From Micromonospora alfalfae (GTDB lineage: Bacteria > Actinomycetota > Actinomycetes > Mycobacteriales > Micromonosporaceae), in contig NZ_JAKKFH010000032.1 of NCBI RefSeq assembly GCF_022230925.1, forward strand, positions 124,001-188,000: DNA of 64,000 nucleotides. The letters are read 5' to 3'. Within the stretch, counting starts at the first letter, position 1. Each line of letters opens with the position of its first letter. This document shows, piece by piece, positions 25,995 through 35,730 of this stretch. Position numbers and translations under genes: made by a program. Below the pieces are notes generated by a model. That model saw only the letters and a program-made list of their open reading frames with translations. It made no database searches and had not been told where the DNA came from.

Positions 25995-27578
25995 ATGACG
26001 TTCCAGGTCTTCGACACCACGTTGCGCGACGGCGCTCAGCGCGAGGGGCTCACCTACTCGGTGGTCGACAAGCTGGCAGTGGCCCGGCTGCTCGACGAGT
26101 TCGGCGTCGGCTTCATCGAGGGCGGCTGGCCGGGCGCGGTGCCCAAGGACACCGAGTTCTTCCGTCGCGCCCGCACCGAGCTGGACCTGCGGCACGCCGT
26201 ACTCGTCGCGTTCGGCGCCACCCGCAAGGCCGGCGTCGCGGTAGCGGACGACCCCCAGGTGCGCGCCCTGCTGGACGCGCAGACCCCGGCCGTGGCCCTG
26301 GTCGCCAAGGCCGACACCCGGCACGTCGAGCGCGCGCTGCGTACCACCGGCGCGGAAAACCTCGCGATGATCCACGACACCGTCAACCACCTCGTCCGCG
26401 AGGGGCGACGGGTCTTCGTCGACGGCGAACACTTCTTCGACGGCTACCGGCACGACCCCGCGTACGGCGCTGCCGTGGTGCAGACCGCGCTCGCCGCCGG
26501 CGCCGAGCGGATGGTGCTCTGCGATACCAACGGCGGCATGCTGCCGTCCCAGGTGAGCGCCGTGATCAACGACCTGACGAACAGGCTGGGGATCGACGCC
26601 GGGCTGCTCGGTATGCACGCCCAGAACGACACCGCCTGCGCGGTGGCCAACACGATCGCCGCCGTGGAGGCGGGCGTCCGCCACGTGCAGGGCACCGCCA
26701 ACGGGTACGGCGAACGCCCGGGCAACGCCGACATCTTCGCGGTCGTCGCCAACCTCCAACTCAAGCTCGGCATGCCCGTCCTACCGGAGGGCTGCCTGGC
26801 GCAGATGGTGCGGGTCTCGCACGCCATCGCCGAGATCGCCAACATCGCCCCCGACACCCACCAGGCGTACGCCGGGGCCGCTGCCTTCGCCCACAAGGCG
26901 GGGTTGCACGCGAGCGCGATCAAGGTCGACCCGTTGCTCTACAACCACGTGGACCCGTCGGTGGTGGGCAACGACATGCGGATCCTAATCACGGAGATGG
27001 CCGGTCGGGCCAGCGTCGAGCTCAAGAGTCGTGAGCTCGGCCTGGACCTGGCCGCCAGCCCGGACGCCCTGACCCGGGTCACCAAGCGGGTCAAGGAGCT
27101 GGAGGCGGATGGCTGGTCCTTCGAGGCTGCCGATGCGTCCTTCGAGTTGCTGGTCCGCTCCGAGCTGCCGGAGGGCAGCCCGGCCCGACCGTTCACCCTG
27201 GAGTCGTACCGGGTGTTGGTCGAGCACCGCGAGGACGGCGCTGTGGTCTCCGAGGCGACCGTCAAGATCCGGGTTCGCGGTGAGCGGGTGATCGCCACCG
27301 CCGAGGGCAACGGCCCGGTCAACGCCCTCGACGAGGCGCTGCGGGTGGGGCTGGCGCGGCACTATCCGCAGCTGCGCGACTTCGAGTTGGCCGACTACAA
27401 GGTGCGCATCCTGGAGGGCAGCCACGGCACCGGCGCGGTCACCCGGGTCCTGCTGGAGACCTCCGACGACAACGGCCGGGACTGGACCACTGTCGGCGTC
27501 CACCCCAACGTGGTCGAGGCCAGTTGGCACGCCCTGGTGGACGCCCTCACCTACGGCCTGGCCCCCACCCCCGTCTAA
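25995..27578 (+). CDS. cimA: citramalate synthase
   Basis: A 527-aa LeuA-family enzyme condensing pyruvate and acetyl-CoA to citramalate, a threonine-independent route to 2-oxobutyrate and isoleucine. Motifs: DTTLRDGAQREGL at the start, GGWPGAVPKD, CDTNGGMLP, the metal-binding HAQNDTACAVANT, NGYGERPGNAD and a C-terminal LeuA allosteric domain (residues about 395-527). The EGGWPG and HAQND variants favour the CimA/NifV-like group over isopropylmalate synthase, but pyruvate specificity is inferred. GAAAGGA lies 5 bases before the ATG. A leader peptide and attenuator precede it. Confidence 0.92.
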   Translation: MTFQVFDTTLRDGAQREGLTYSVVDKLAVARLLDEFGVGFIEGGWPGAVPKDTEFFRRARTELDLRHAVLVAFGATRKAGVAVADDPQVRALLDAQTPAVALVAKADTRHVERALRTTGAENLAMIHDTVNHLVREGRRVFVDGEHFFDGYRHDPAYGAAVVQTALAAGAERMVLCDTNGGMLPSQVSAVINDLTNRLGIDAGLLGMHAQNDTACAVANTIAAVEAGVRHVQGTANGYGERPGNADIFAVVANLQLKLGMPVLPEGCLAQMVRVSHAIAEIANIAPDTHQAYAGAAAFAHKAGLHASAIKVDPLLYNHVDPSVVGNDMRILITEMAGRASVELKSRELGLDLAASPDALTRVTKRVKELEADGWSFEAADASFELLVRSELPEGSPARPFTLESYRVLVEHREDGAVVSEATVKIRVRGERVIATAEGNGPVNALDEALRVGLARHYPQLRDFELADYKVRILEGSHGTGAVTRVLLETSDDNGRDWTTVGVHPNVVEASWHALVDALTYGLAPTPV

Positions 27579-27743
27579 CCCCCCAACCCCACCCCACCCC
27601 CACCCCCACCCCCAACCCCACCCCCACTCTCGCGATCTTGCACTTTGTGTCGACGGTCTGCGGCTTTTGTCGCTGATGCCGGGACAGTAAGTGCAAGATC
27701 GACGGGGCGGGGCGGGGTGGGGCGGGGCGGGGTGGGTGGGTGG
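27579..27743. repeat. C-tract / inverted repeat / G-tract element, family A, copy 1
   Basis: After the cimA stop comes a run of CCCCA units (27580-27629), then cgatcttgcactt (27633-27645), a 43-base spacer, its exact complement aagtgcaagatcg (27689-27701), and a GGGGC/GGGGT tract to 27743. It separates two convergent genes. The C-rich and G-rich flanks are also roughly complementary, and the G tract has quadruplex potential. Its arms differ from the other copies but the architecture is the same. Confidence 0.75.
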
Positions 27744-28763
27744 TTAGGGGAGGGGGAGGCGGAGGGTGGCTTGGACGGGGCGGTGGTCGCTGCCGGGCAG
27801 GGTGAACACCTGCACCGAGTGGACCGCTATCCGGTGGTCGACCAGGACGTGGTCGATGGTGACGGGTGGGATGAGGTCTCCGTCGTAGGGACCCCAGGTG
27901 CCGGTCAGGCCCTCTCCGGTGGCGTCGGCGGCGTCGACGTAACCGCTGCGCAGCAGGGCCCGCAGTGGACTGTGGTCGAGGGTCGCGTTGAAGTCTCCGG
28001 CGAGGATCCGCAGGCCACCGTCCGGGGTGGCAGGTGGTTGGGCGGTCAGGTCGGCACGCCAGGCACCCACCTGGTCCAGCGCGTACGGCGCGGAGGGGTG
28101 GGCCGACTCGACGCGGACCGGGGGCCCGCCGGGGACGGACACCGTCGCGTACGCCTGGGTGAAGCCCCACCCCTCGAGGTTGCGTCGGACGCCGCCGTCG
28201 GTGATCGGCCACCGCGAGTAGAGCCCGGAGCCGGGGGTGCCGATCTCCGGGTTGAGCTGTCGGTGCGGCAGTAGCGTGGCGAGGCCGAGCCGATCCAGGG
28301 CGGCCTGCGCGTCCGGCGTGAACTCCTGCACGGTGAGCACGTCCACCTGGTGTCGCCGGACCAGCTCCACCAGTGTCCGCGCGTCGCCGGCCCCGGCGAG
28401 CAGATTGGCGGTGAGTAGCCGCACGGTCGGCCCGGCCGCCGCCGGCTGCGGGTTGGCCAGCGCCCGAGGTGCGACGGCGCCGAGCAACGCCACCGTCGCC
28501 AGGGCCGCGAGCGCCGCCGGCCACCAGCGCCGCAGGGCGAGCGCGAGGGCCAGGACCAGCACGCTGACGCCCGCGGCGTACGGCGTGAAGGCGAGCGCCT
28601 GCACCAACGGCCCCCGGTCCAGGCCGAGCAGTCGGGTGGCCGCCCAGATTGCGGTGGGTACGACGGCAAGCCAGCAGAGCACAGTGCCGAGCCGAGTGTT
28701 CCGCTGTGCGGGTGGGGCATCGACGATCACGGAGTTGATCGTAGTCGGGCCCGACGAACCCAT
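27744..28763 (-). CDS. membrane-anchored endonuclease/exonuclease/phosphatase-family protein
   Basis: About 339 aa. Three hydrophobic segments fill the first 115 residues, placing the enzyme domain outside the membrane. The EEP fold follows with RLLTANLLAG, VQEFTPDAQ (catalytic Glu), GLYSRWPI, AGDFNATLDHS, TIDHVLVD and GSDHRPV, all catalytic motifs intact. Such proteins cleave phosphodiesters in nucleic acids, lipids or inositol phosphates; the substrate is unknown. A second EEP membrane protein is at 42769. The start is uncertain: the ATG at 28763 and a GTG at 28730 both lack a good ribosome-binding site. Confidence 0.85.
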   Translation of the reverse strand: MGSSGPTTINSVIVDAPPAQRNTRLGTVLCWLAVVPTAIWAATRLLGLDRGPLVQALAFTPYAAGVSVLVLALALALRRWWPAALAALATVALLGAVAPRALANPQPAAAGPTVRLLTANLLAGAGDARTLVELVRRHQVDVLTVQEFTPDAQAALDRLGLATLLPHRQLNPEIGTPGSGLYSRWPITDGGVRRNLEGWGFTQAYATVSVPGGPPVRVESAHPSAPYALDQVGAWRADLTAQPPATPDGGLRILAGDFNATLDHSPLRALLRSGYVDAADATGEGLTGTWGPYDGDLIPPVTIDHVLVDHRIAVHSVQVFTLPGSDHRPVQATLRLPLP

Positions 28764-28839
28764 TTCATGAATGGCGATGCGCTCACATTTCACAATTATC
28801 TGACGGCTGAATGACACCCTGGAAAAGCGAGATCAACTA

Positions 28840-28869
28840 TTGACTGGCGGCTTTTTCCGGTGCTACGTT
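28840..28869 (+). promoter_or_regulatory. promoter of the secreted 168-aa protein gene
   Basis: TTGACT (28840-28845), 18-base spacer, TACGTT (28864-28869). Transcription starting near 28876 would leave an untranslated leader of about 190 bases before the ATG at 29069. The leader is less GC-rich than its surroundings and contains a small hairpin (gattga/tcaatc, about 28927-28946). I could not match it to a known riboswitch. The 305-bp gap holds no convincing gene. Confidence 0.5.
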
Positions 28870-29068
28870 CCATCTGGCTTAAACGACGCAACTCTGAGTA
28901 GTAACCGCAGCTCAGAGGGGATATGGATTGATGGTTAATCAATCTCGTCGGGTGTGAGCGAGGCAGCTTTCCCCCGCCCAACTGTCGTCGTACGCCTATT
29001 TATGGGCAGTCATCCGTCCCGTCCCGCGGGTCGGCCGAATTCGCACGGTCACACAAGGGGGACCTGTC

Positions 29069-29575
29069 ATGAGCACATCCTTCCGACGTAAGGTGGCGGC
29101 GGTCACGTTCGCTGTTCTGGGGCTCAGTCTCGCCGGTGGGGGCATCGCTATCGCCCAGCCGTCGGCGAAGGCGCCGCAGGAAGCGGTCCAGCCGGCACGC
29201 GGCACGAACGCCCAGCCGCCGGTCAGCGCCGAGTCGGCGCGCATCGCGAAAGCCGCGCTGAAGGCGAGTGCGGCCACCCCACTGGTGGCCACCAACGTCT
29301 TCACCGTCGTCAACTCCAACGGCACCAAGGCGCGCGGCAGCGGCACCGTGGTCAAGTACGGCGTCGGCGAGTACGAGGTGATCTTCGGTTACACCGTCTC
29401 GGCTGGTGCCTTCCTGGCCACCCTGTCCCTCTCCGGCTCCTGCTGCATTCCGCCCGGTGGCGAGGTCTCGGTCGCCCCGCGGCTGCTGACGCCCAACGCG
29501 CTCTTCGTGCAGACCCGCAACTCGGCCGGGGCGCCGGCCAACCTGGGCTTCACACTGCTCACCCACACACCCTGA
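29069..29575 (+). CDS. secreted 168-aa protein of unknown function
   Basis: ATG preceded by AAGGGGGACC. A Sec-type signal peptide (FRRKVAAVTFAVLGLSLAGG) ends around AIAQPSA. The mature part has a Pro/Ala linker and then a beta-rich domain (NVFTVVNSNGTKARGSGTVV, YEVIFGYTVSAGAFLATLSL) with a Cys pair (GSCCIPPG). This strand pattern resembles small secreted beta proteins common in actinomycetes. Monocistronic: own promoter before it and a hairpin after it. Confidence 0.75.
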   Translation: MSTSFRRKVAAVTFAVLGLSLAGGGIAIAQPSAKAPQEAVQPARGTNAQPPVSAESARIAKAALKASAATPLVATNVFTVVNSNGTKARGSGTVVKYGVGEYEVIFGYTVSAGAFLATLSLSGSCCIPPGGEVSVAPRLLTPNALFVQTRNSAGAPANLGFTLLTHTP

Positions 29576-29587
29576 CCAACCCGACAC

Positions 29588-29619
29588 CCGGCCCCCGTCG
29601 CCTCCGGCGCGGGGGCCGG
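29588..29619 (+). terminator. hairpin after the secreted protein gene
   Basis: ccggcccccg and cgggggccgg pair perfectly over 10 bases around a 12-base loop, 12 bases after the stop codon. The 308-bp gap to the MoxR gene also holds the inverted repeat at 29698; no gene is seen. Confidence 0.55.
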
Positions 29620-29697
29620 ACCCTGTCCGCTCAGCGCGGGACTCGCCGGCTGCACCTCGGCCGGCCGGGTCCGGGCATTGATCGACTCGGGTTTCAG

Positions 29698-29736
29698 GAA
29701 GTCGGGGTGTCCGGGGATCCGGGACACCCCGACTTC
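29698..29736. repeat. intergenic inverted repeat, family B, copy 2
   Basis: Arms gaagtcggggtgtcc (29698-29712) and ggacaccccgacttc (29722-29736) are perfectly complementary over 15 bases around a 9-base spacer. They share the core gtcggggt with the copy at 9175-9213 (12 of 15 right-arm bases or better), and spacer length is the same. Confidence 0.8.
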
Positions 29737-29883
29737 CGTGAACGCGCGGACTTTGGGCCCTCCTCGGCCGGCTCGCGACGGTCGTCACCCTTCCGCGCGG
29801 CTTATCCCCATTCCGGCCACTCCGGGCCGGTCCGGGCCGCACAATCCCACGTTTGCCGGGCGTGTGCCCGGGAAGCAAGCACC

Positions 29884-30929
<1,046 letters not shown>

Positions 30930-30933
<4 letters not shown>

Positions 30934-31943
30934 GACGCGCCGCCGTTGCGCCCGCCGACCCCGGCCTGGCCGAGCTGGCGCCGGACCAGCGCCTGCGCCG
31001 CCTGGAACTGACCGTCACGCGCCGGCTCAACGGCCTGCTGCACGGCCAGTACCGGGGTCTGCTGCCCGGTCCCGGCAGTGAACCCTCGGGCAGTCGCGAA
31101 TACCGGCCGGGCGAGGACGAGGTCCGCCGGATGGACTGGGCGGTGACCGCCCGGACCGCCGTGCCGCACGTCCGGCAGGTCGACGCCGACCGGGAGCTGA
31201 CCACCTGGCTGCTCGTCGACGGCAGCGCCAGCATGGAGTTCGGCACCGCCGAGCTGGACAAACGGGAATTGGCGGTAGCCGCCGTCGCGGCGGTCGGTTT
31301 CCTGACCGCTGGCGTCGGCAACCGCCTCGGCGCCCAGGTGCTGCACGCCGACGGGGTACGCCGCTTCCCGGCCCGCAGCGGACGTACCCACCTGCTCGCC
31401 CTGCTCCGCGCGCTGCTCGCCGCCCCCCGGGCCACCGCGCCCACCGAACGGCCGGGGCGCGGGCCGGAGGCCCTACCGCCCGATCTGGCCGACGGCCTCG
31501 ACGCGCTGCACCGGATCGCCAACCGGCGTGGGCTGGTGGTGGTGGTCTCCGACTTCCTCGACGGACTGCCCGACGACCCCGGCCAGACAGCGCCCTGGGA
31601 GCGGACCATGCGCCGGCTGGCCGTCCGGCACCAGGTGCTGGCGATCGAGGTGACCGACCCGCGTGAGCTGGAACTACCGGACGTCGGCCTGATCACGCTC
31701 GTCGACCCGGAGACCGGTCGGCACCGCGAGGTGTGCACATCGGACCGAGGGCTGCGCGAGCGGTACGCCGAGGCCGCCACCGCCCAGCGCGAACAGGTCC
31801 ACCAGGCGCTGCGCCGCAGCGGAGCCACCCATCTGCCGCTGCGCACCGACGGCGACTGGAGCGCGGACATCGTCCGGCACGTGCACGCCCAGCGTCGGCT
31901 GGCCGCCGCGCCGGCCGGCAGGCCCCGGGGAGGTGCCGCGTGA
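30930..31943 (+). CDS. DUF58 domain protein, MoxR partner
   Basis: A 337-aa protein overlapping the MoxR gene by ATGA. It opens with a basic segment (RLRRLELTVTRRLNGLLHGQ), then the DUF58 core SREYRPGEDEVRRMDWAVTARTA followed by a VWA-like domain with LLVDGSASMEFG, an intact MIDAS-type DxSxS, and VVVVSDFLDGLPDD. No membrane segment is seen. Typical of the second gene of MoxR-DUF58-VWA operons; it may bind a metal-dependent client. Confidence 0.9.
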
Positions 31944-32899
31944 GCTGGGAGTCGCCGCTGCGACTCTGGCTGCTGCTCGGCGTGCTCGCAGTGGTCGTCG
32001 CGTATCTGGTACTGCAGCGGCGCCGTAGCCGCTACGCGGTCCGCTTCACCAACCTGCGGCTGCTGGACCGGGTGGCGCCGCAGCGGCCCGCCTGGCGTCG
32101 ACACGTACCAGCCGGGCTCTTCCTGGCCATGCTGGCGCTGCTCGTGGTCGGCTTCGCCCGACCGAGCGCCGAGGTCCGGGTGCCCCGGGAACGGGCCACT
32201 GTGATGGTGGCGGTGGACGTCTCCACGTCGATGCTCGCCACCGACGTCGAGCCGGACCGGCTGGCCGCGGCGAAGGAGGCCGCCCGGCGCTTCGTCGAGG
32301 GCCTGCCCGACGAGTTCAACGTCGGTCTGGTCGCGTTCGCCGGCAGCGCCGCCGTGCTGGTGCCACCGGGCACCGACCGGGACGCCCTCGACGAGGGGAT
32401 CGACCGGCTCGCCGAAGGCATCACCGGTGTCCAGGGCACCGCTATCGGCGAGGCCATCAACACCTCACTCGGCGCGGTCAAGAGCCTGGACAGCGAAGCC
32501 GCGAAGGAGCCCCCACCCGCCCGGGTCATCCTGCTCTCCGACGGCGCCAACACCTCCGGGATGGACCCGATGGAGGCGGCCGCGGAAGCGGTGAAGGCGG
32601 AGGTGCCGGTGCACTCGATCTCGTTCGGCACCCCGTCCGGGTTCGTCGACAGAGGTGGACGGCCCATCCAGGTGCCTGTGGACGGACAGACCCTCAAGGC
32701 GGTCGCCGAGGAGACCGGCGGCATGTTCCACGAGGCCAGCACCACCGACGAGCTGCGGGCCGTCTACGACGACATCGGCAGTTCGGTCGGCTACCGCACC
32801 GAGCGGCAGGACATCTCGGCCCGGTTCATCGGCCTCGGACTGGTGTTCGCGATGGGCGCCGCCGCCGGCTCGATGCGCTGGTTCTCCCGGCTGCCCTGA
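31940..32899 (+). CDS. membrane VWA-domain protein (BatA-like)
   Basis: A 319-aa protein starting at a GTG that overlaps the previous stop. Two N-terminal membrane helices (WLLLGVLAVVVAYLVL, then LFLAMLALLVVGFA) precede a VWA domain with MIDAS DVSTS, and a third helix lies at the C-terminus (FIGLGLVFAMGAAAGSMRWF). The VWA domain would face the outside. Its place in the MoxR operon matches BatA/BatB-like proteins linked to envelope stress in other bacteria. Role here inferred. Confidence 0.9.
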   Translation: MSWESPLRLWLLLGVLAVVVAYLVLQRRRSRYAVRFTNLRLLDRVAPQRPAWRRHVPAGLFLAMLALLVVGFARPSAEVRVPRERATVMVAVDVSTSMLATDVEPDRLAAAKEAARRFVEGLPDEFNVGLVAFAGSAAVLVPPGTDRDALDEGIDRLAEGITGVQGTAIGEAINTSLGAVKSLDSEAAKEPPPARVILLSDGANTSGMDPMEAAAEAVKAEVPVHSISFGTPSGFVDRGGRPIQVPVDGQTLKAVAEETGGMFHEASTTDELRAVYDDIGSSVGYRTERQDISARFIGLGLVFAMGAAAGSMRWFSRLP

Positions 32900-32937
32900 C
32901 CGCCACGCACAACCGACGTCGACAGTGAGGAGCACGC

Positions 32938-33792
32938 ATGGCTGTGCAGACCGGACTGGGCGAGCCGCGCGGTCCCTGGTTCATCTCACCGGAACTCGAC
33001 CCGGACGGGCGCGGGTGGTGGGACGCACCCGAGCGCGACCCGGGCGGGCGACGGCCTGGGCGGCTGCTCGCCGTGCTGGCGGTGGTGGCGGTGTCGGCCG
33101 TCTCCGGTGCTCTCGCCGGTGGCGTGGTGGCCAGCCGGGACGGTGCTGGTGGCCCGGCCGCGGCGTCCGCCGCCCCGGTGCCGGCCGAGCTGGTCACCGC
33201 GGCCGAACGGACCGTACCCGGGGTGGTGTCGGTGCTGGCCGGTGGTGCGACCAGCGGGTCCGCTACCGGCTCCGGCTTCGCTGTGGACGACCAGCAGCAC
33301 CTGATCACCAATGACCACATCCTGGCCAAGGGGGGTGGCGGGCCGGTGACGGTGGAGCTGCCCGACGGCCGCCGGTTCGCCGCCGAGGTGGTCGGCCGGG
33401 AACCGCGCAGCGACCTGGCGGTGCTGAAGGTGCCGGCATCCGCCGGTCTCACCCCACTGCCCCTGGCCAAACCGGGCGCGACCCGGGTCGGTGAGCCGGT
33501 CCTCGCTGTGGGCTCGCCGCTCGGCCTGGCCGGAACCGTCACCGCTGGCATCGTCAGCGCGCTCGACCGGCAGGTGCGGCTCGGCAACAACCGGCACAGC
33601 GCGGTGCAGACCGACGCGTCCATCAACCCCGGCAACTCCGGTGGGCCGCTGGTGAACGCGCGTGGAGAAGTGGTCGGGGTGAACACCGCCATCGCCACCA
33701 TCGACGGAAACGGCTCGATCGGCATCGGATTCGCCATCCCGATCGACCAGGTGCAGCAGACCGCCGACACGATCATCGGCAAGGGCGGCTGA
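32938..33792 (+). CDS. HtrA-like trypsin-fold serine protease without PDZ domain
   Basis: A 284-aa protein. A cytoplasmic head of about 38 residues (GPWFISPELDPDGRGWWDAP) precedes one membrane helix (LLAVLAVVAVSAVSGALAGG), then an extracellular protease. Catalytic residues: His in LITNDHILAKG, Asp in RSDLAVLK, Ser in NPGNSGGPLVN. HtrA proteases usually carry a C-terminal PDZ domain; this one ends right after the protease domain. ATG at 32938 with GAGGAG upstream, 38 bases after the VWA gene, probably the same transcript. Confidence 0.9.
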   Translation: MAVQTGLGEPRGPWFISPELDPDGRGWWDAPERDPGGRRPGRLLAVLAVVAVSAVSGALAGGVVASRDGAGGPAAASAAPVPAELVTAAERTVPGVVSVLAGGATSGSATGSGFAVDDQQHLITNDHILAKGGGGPVTVELPDGRRFAAEVVGREPRSDLAVLKVPASAGLTPLPLAKPGATRVGEPVLAVGSPLGLAGTVTAGIVSALDRQVRLGNNRHSAVQTDASINPGNSGGPLVNARGEVVGVNTAIATIDGNGSIGIGFAIPIDQVQQTADTIIGKGG

Positions 33793-33854
33793 ACTGCCCG
33801 AACGCCCTGACGGGGGCCCGCACTGTCAGATATCCGGCCGGACGGCATCGGACC

Positions 33855-34187
33855 ATGGAAATATTACGCTCGGTATGGATACTGGCGGAGGTGGAGCGTC
33901 CTCTTCTCACGGTCCTCCTGCTGGTGGGCCTGGTCATCGGATGTGCAGTGGGGTCGGCGTACGCCCGGGCACGACGCGGGTGGAACGATTACCAGACCGT
34001 CAAGAAATCGGTGCCAGGCGCCCGCCGGGGCGCCTGGTCGCTGATCCGTGGCGTCGTCGTGAAGGCCGCGGTGATCGGGGTGCTGTTCTTCGGCGCGGTG
34101 GCGTACGCGGCCGTCGGCTCCGACGAGGAGACCGCCGGGCCGGTGCCCAGCCAGTCCCCGACGCAGAGTGAGCCTCCGCACCGATGA
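33855..34187 (+). CDS. small membrane protein, two helices
   Basis: A 110-aa protein with hydrophobic segments at about residues 16-36 (PLLTVLLLVGLVIGCAVGSA) and 68-86 (VVVKAAVIGVLFFGAVAYAA) and a short Ser/Pro-rich tail. The loop between them is basic (ARARRGWNDYQTVKKSVPGARR). Not recognised. It follows the protease gene by 62 bp on the same strand. Confidence 0.6.
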   Translation: MEILRSVWILAEVERPLLTVLLLVGLVIGCAVGSAYARARRGWNDYQTVKKSVPGARRGAWSLIRGVVVKAAVIGVLFFGAVAYAAVGSDEETAGPVPSQSPTQSEPPHR

Positions 34188-34209
34188 CCCCCGGCGCGTC
34201 GTCGCGGGT

Positions 34210-34215
34210 TAGCCT
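34210..34215 (+). promoter_or_regulatory. probable -10 element for leaderless arfB mRNA
   Basis: TAGCCT ends 6 bases before the GTG at 34222, where transcription would start at or next to the start codon. No Shine-Dalgarno sequence is present. Confidence 0.4.
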
Positions 34216-34221
34216 CGGGGC

Positions 34222-34647
34222 GTGGACGACGGACTGCGGGTGACCGACCGGTGGGTCGTCCCCGCCGGGGAGCTACGGGAGCGCTTCTCCCGCTCGTCGG
34301 GGCCGGGCGGGCAGGGTGTGAACACCGCGGATTCCCGGGTCGAGCTGAGCTACGACGTGGCCAACTCGCCGGCCGTGCCCGAGTGGCTGCGGCCGCGGGC
34401 ACTGGCCCGGCTGGCCAACCGCCTCGTCGACGGGGTGCTGACGATCGCCGCCAGCGAGCACCGGGCCCAGCTGGCCAACCGGGAGGCGGCCCGGGCCCGG
34501 ATGACAGCACTGCTGCGGGAGGCCGCCGCGCCCCCACCGCCGACCCGCCGAGCGACCCGCCCGTCCCGTGGGGCCAAGGAACGCCGGCTGGCCGAGAAGA
34601 AACGCCAGTCCCAGCGCAAGCGGGACCGCCGCGCCGACGACGACTGA
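34222..34647 (+). CDS. arfB: ArfB-type peptidyl-tRNA hydrolase (ribosome rescue)
   Basis: A 141-aa class I release-factor-like protein. The GGQ catalytic loop is in SRSSGPGGQGVNTADSRVEL and the C-terminal tail is strongly basic (RGAKERRLAEKKRQSQRKRDRR), as in ArfB/YaeJ, which inserts such a tail into the mRNA channel of stalled ribosomes and hydrolyses the peptidyl-tRNA. It lacks the stop-codon-recognition domain of RF1/RF2. The transcript may be leaderless (TAGCCT 6 bases before the start). Confidence 0.9.
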   Translation: MDDGLRVTDRWVVPAGELRERFSRSSGPGGQGVNTADSRVELSYDVANSPAVPEWLRPRALARLANRLVDGVLTIAASEHRAQLANREAARARMTALLREAAAPPPPTRRATRPSRGAKERRLAEKKRQSQRKRDRRADDD

Positions 34648-34703
34648 TCCGACGCCGTCCGGCAGCGAGGTCGACGCTGACGAAGTCACGAAACCAGCCC
34701 CGG

Positions 34704-34817
34704 TCGATCATGGAGTTGTGGTGCCCAGTTTGTTCGTATAGCGGACACTTTGTGGCCCACCACAACTCCATAATCGACGGCGTGGGGCGTGGGGCGTGGG
34801 GCGTGGGGCGTGGGGGC
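34704..34817. repeat. inverted repeat with G-rich heptamer flank, family A, copy 2
   Basis: Left arm tcgatcatggagttgtggtg (34704-34723) and right arm caccacaactccataatcga (34758-34777) pair at 19 of 20 positions around a 34-base spacer. Directly to the right is a short tandem repeat of gtggggc (about 34782-34817). It lies between the convergent ends of arfB and the glycosylase-like gene. Confidence 0.85.
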
Positions 34818-34829
34818 GCGGGGCGACGG

Positions 34830-35696
34830 CTAGGCCGGGGCGGCGGTTAGCAGGCGGTCGCGCAGCACGGCGGCCCGCTCGGCGAACCCGCGCTGGGCCG
34901 CCGCGTACTCCGCCCGGCCGTCCGGAGTCTCCACGCGCACCGGCGGGTAGCCGAGTGCCGCCAGGTCGTACGGGCTGGCCTGCATGTCCAGCGTGCGGAT
35001 GTCCCGGGCCAGGTCGAACGCGTCGGCGACCAGCTCCGAGGAGACCAACGGCGACAACTTGTACGCCCACTTGTACAGATCCATGTTGGCGTGCAGGCAG
35101 CCCGGCTGCTCGTGCGCGTGCTGCGTCTCGCGGGTCGGGGTGAGCAGGTTCAACGGGCGGGCCGGCGGGGTGAAGAACCGGAACGCGTCGAAGTGGCTGC
35201 ACCGCACACCCCGCTCCTCGACGACCTCGGCTGTGCGTTCCGCGCTGAGCCGTAGCGGCCAGGCGTTGTGCCGCAGCTCCTCCCGGGTCTGCCGGTAGAC
35301 CATCGCCCACTCGTGCATCCCGAAGCAGCCGAAGTGCGCCGGACGTCCCCGCGTCGCCTCCAGCAGGGAGCGGATCCAGGCGATCGACTCGCCGCGCCGG
35401 GCGCGTACCCCCTCGGTGTCGAGGGTGACCCCGGCGGCGCTGGCGCGGTAGTCGCGGCCGAATTCGGCCGGATCGGCGTCGCGCAGCTCGACCCCCGGCC
35501 CCGGATGCCATCGCCGCAGCTGGGCCGGACGGTGCGAGTAGTAGGTGAACAGGAAGTCGGCCACCGGATGCCGCTCACCGCGTCGTCGCCGGGCCAGGTG
35601 CGGGGTCAGCCAGACGTCCACCCGCTCCTCGTGGGCCCGTCGGCGGGCCTGCCACTGCGTCGCGTCGAGCACGGCGGGGGCGAGGGCGGCGGTCAC
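34830..35696 (-). CDS. protein of the actinobacterial '3-methyladenine DNA glycosylase' annotation group
   Basis: A 288-aa protein beginning (GTG, 35696) TAALAPAVLDATQWQARRRAHEERVD. It has a PVADFLFTYYSHRPAQLRRWHPG block, then HFGCFGMHEWAMVYRQ, RCSHFDAFRFFTPPA and NMDLYKWAYKLSPLVSSEL. Orthologues in streptomycetes are often labelled 3-methyladenine DNA glycosylase, but I know of no strong evidence for that activity and see no helix-hairpin-helix. The His/Tyr/Trp-rich conserved blocks suggest an enzyme of unknown reaction. The gap upstream to the next reverse gene is 34 bp. Confidence 0.7.
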   Translation of the reverse strand: MTAALAPAVLDATQWQARRRAHEERVDVWLTPHLARRRRGERHPVADFLFTYYSHRPAQLRRWHPGPGVELRDADPAEFGRDYRASAAGVTLDTEGVRARRGESIAWIRSLLEATRGRPAHFGCFGMHEWAMVYRQTREELRHNAWPLRLSAERTAEVVEERGVRCSHFDAFRFFTPPARPLNLLTPTRETQHAHEQPGCLHANMDLYKWAYKLSPLVSSELVADAFDLARDIRTLDMQASPYDLAALGYPPVRVETPDGRAEYAAAQRGFAERAAVLRDRLLTAAPA

Positions 35697-35730
35697 GCAC
35701 CCCAGGGTACGACCGCCGCCCGCACACCGG

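Noticed and set aside
28796..28981. Reverse-strand 61-codon frame in the gap before the secreted protein gene
   Set aside because: Its codon use lacks the GC3 bias of real genes here, and it overlaps a good forward promoter.
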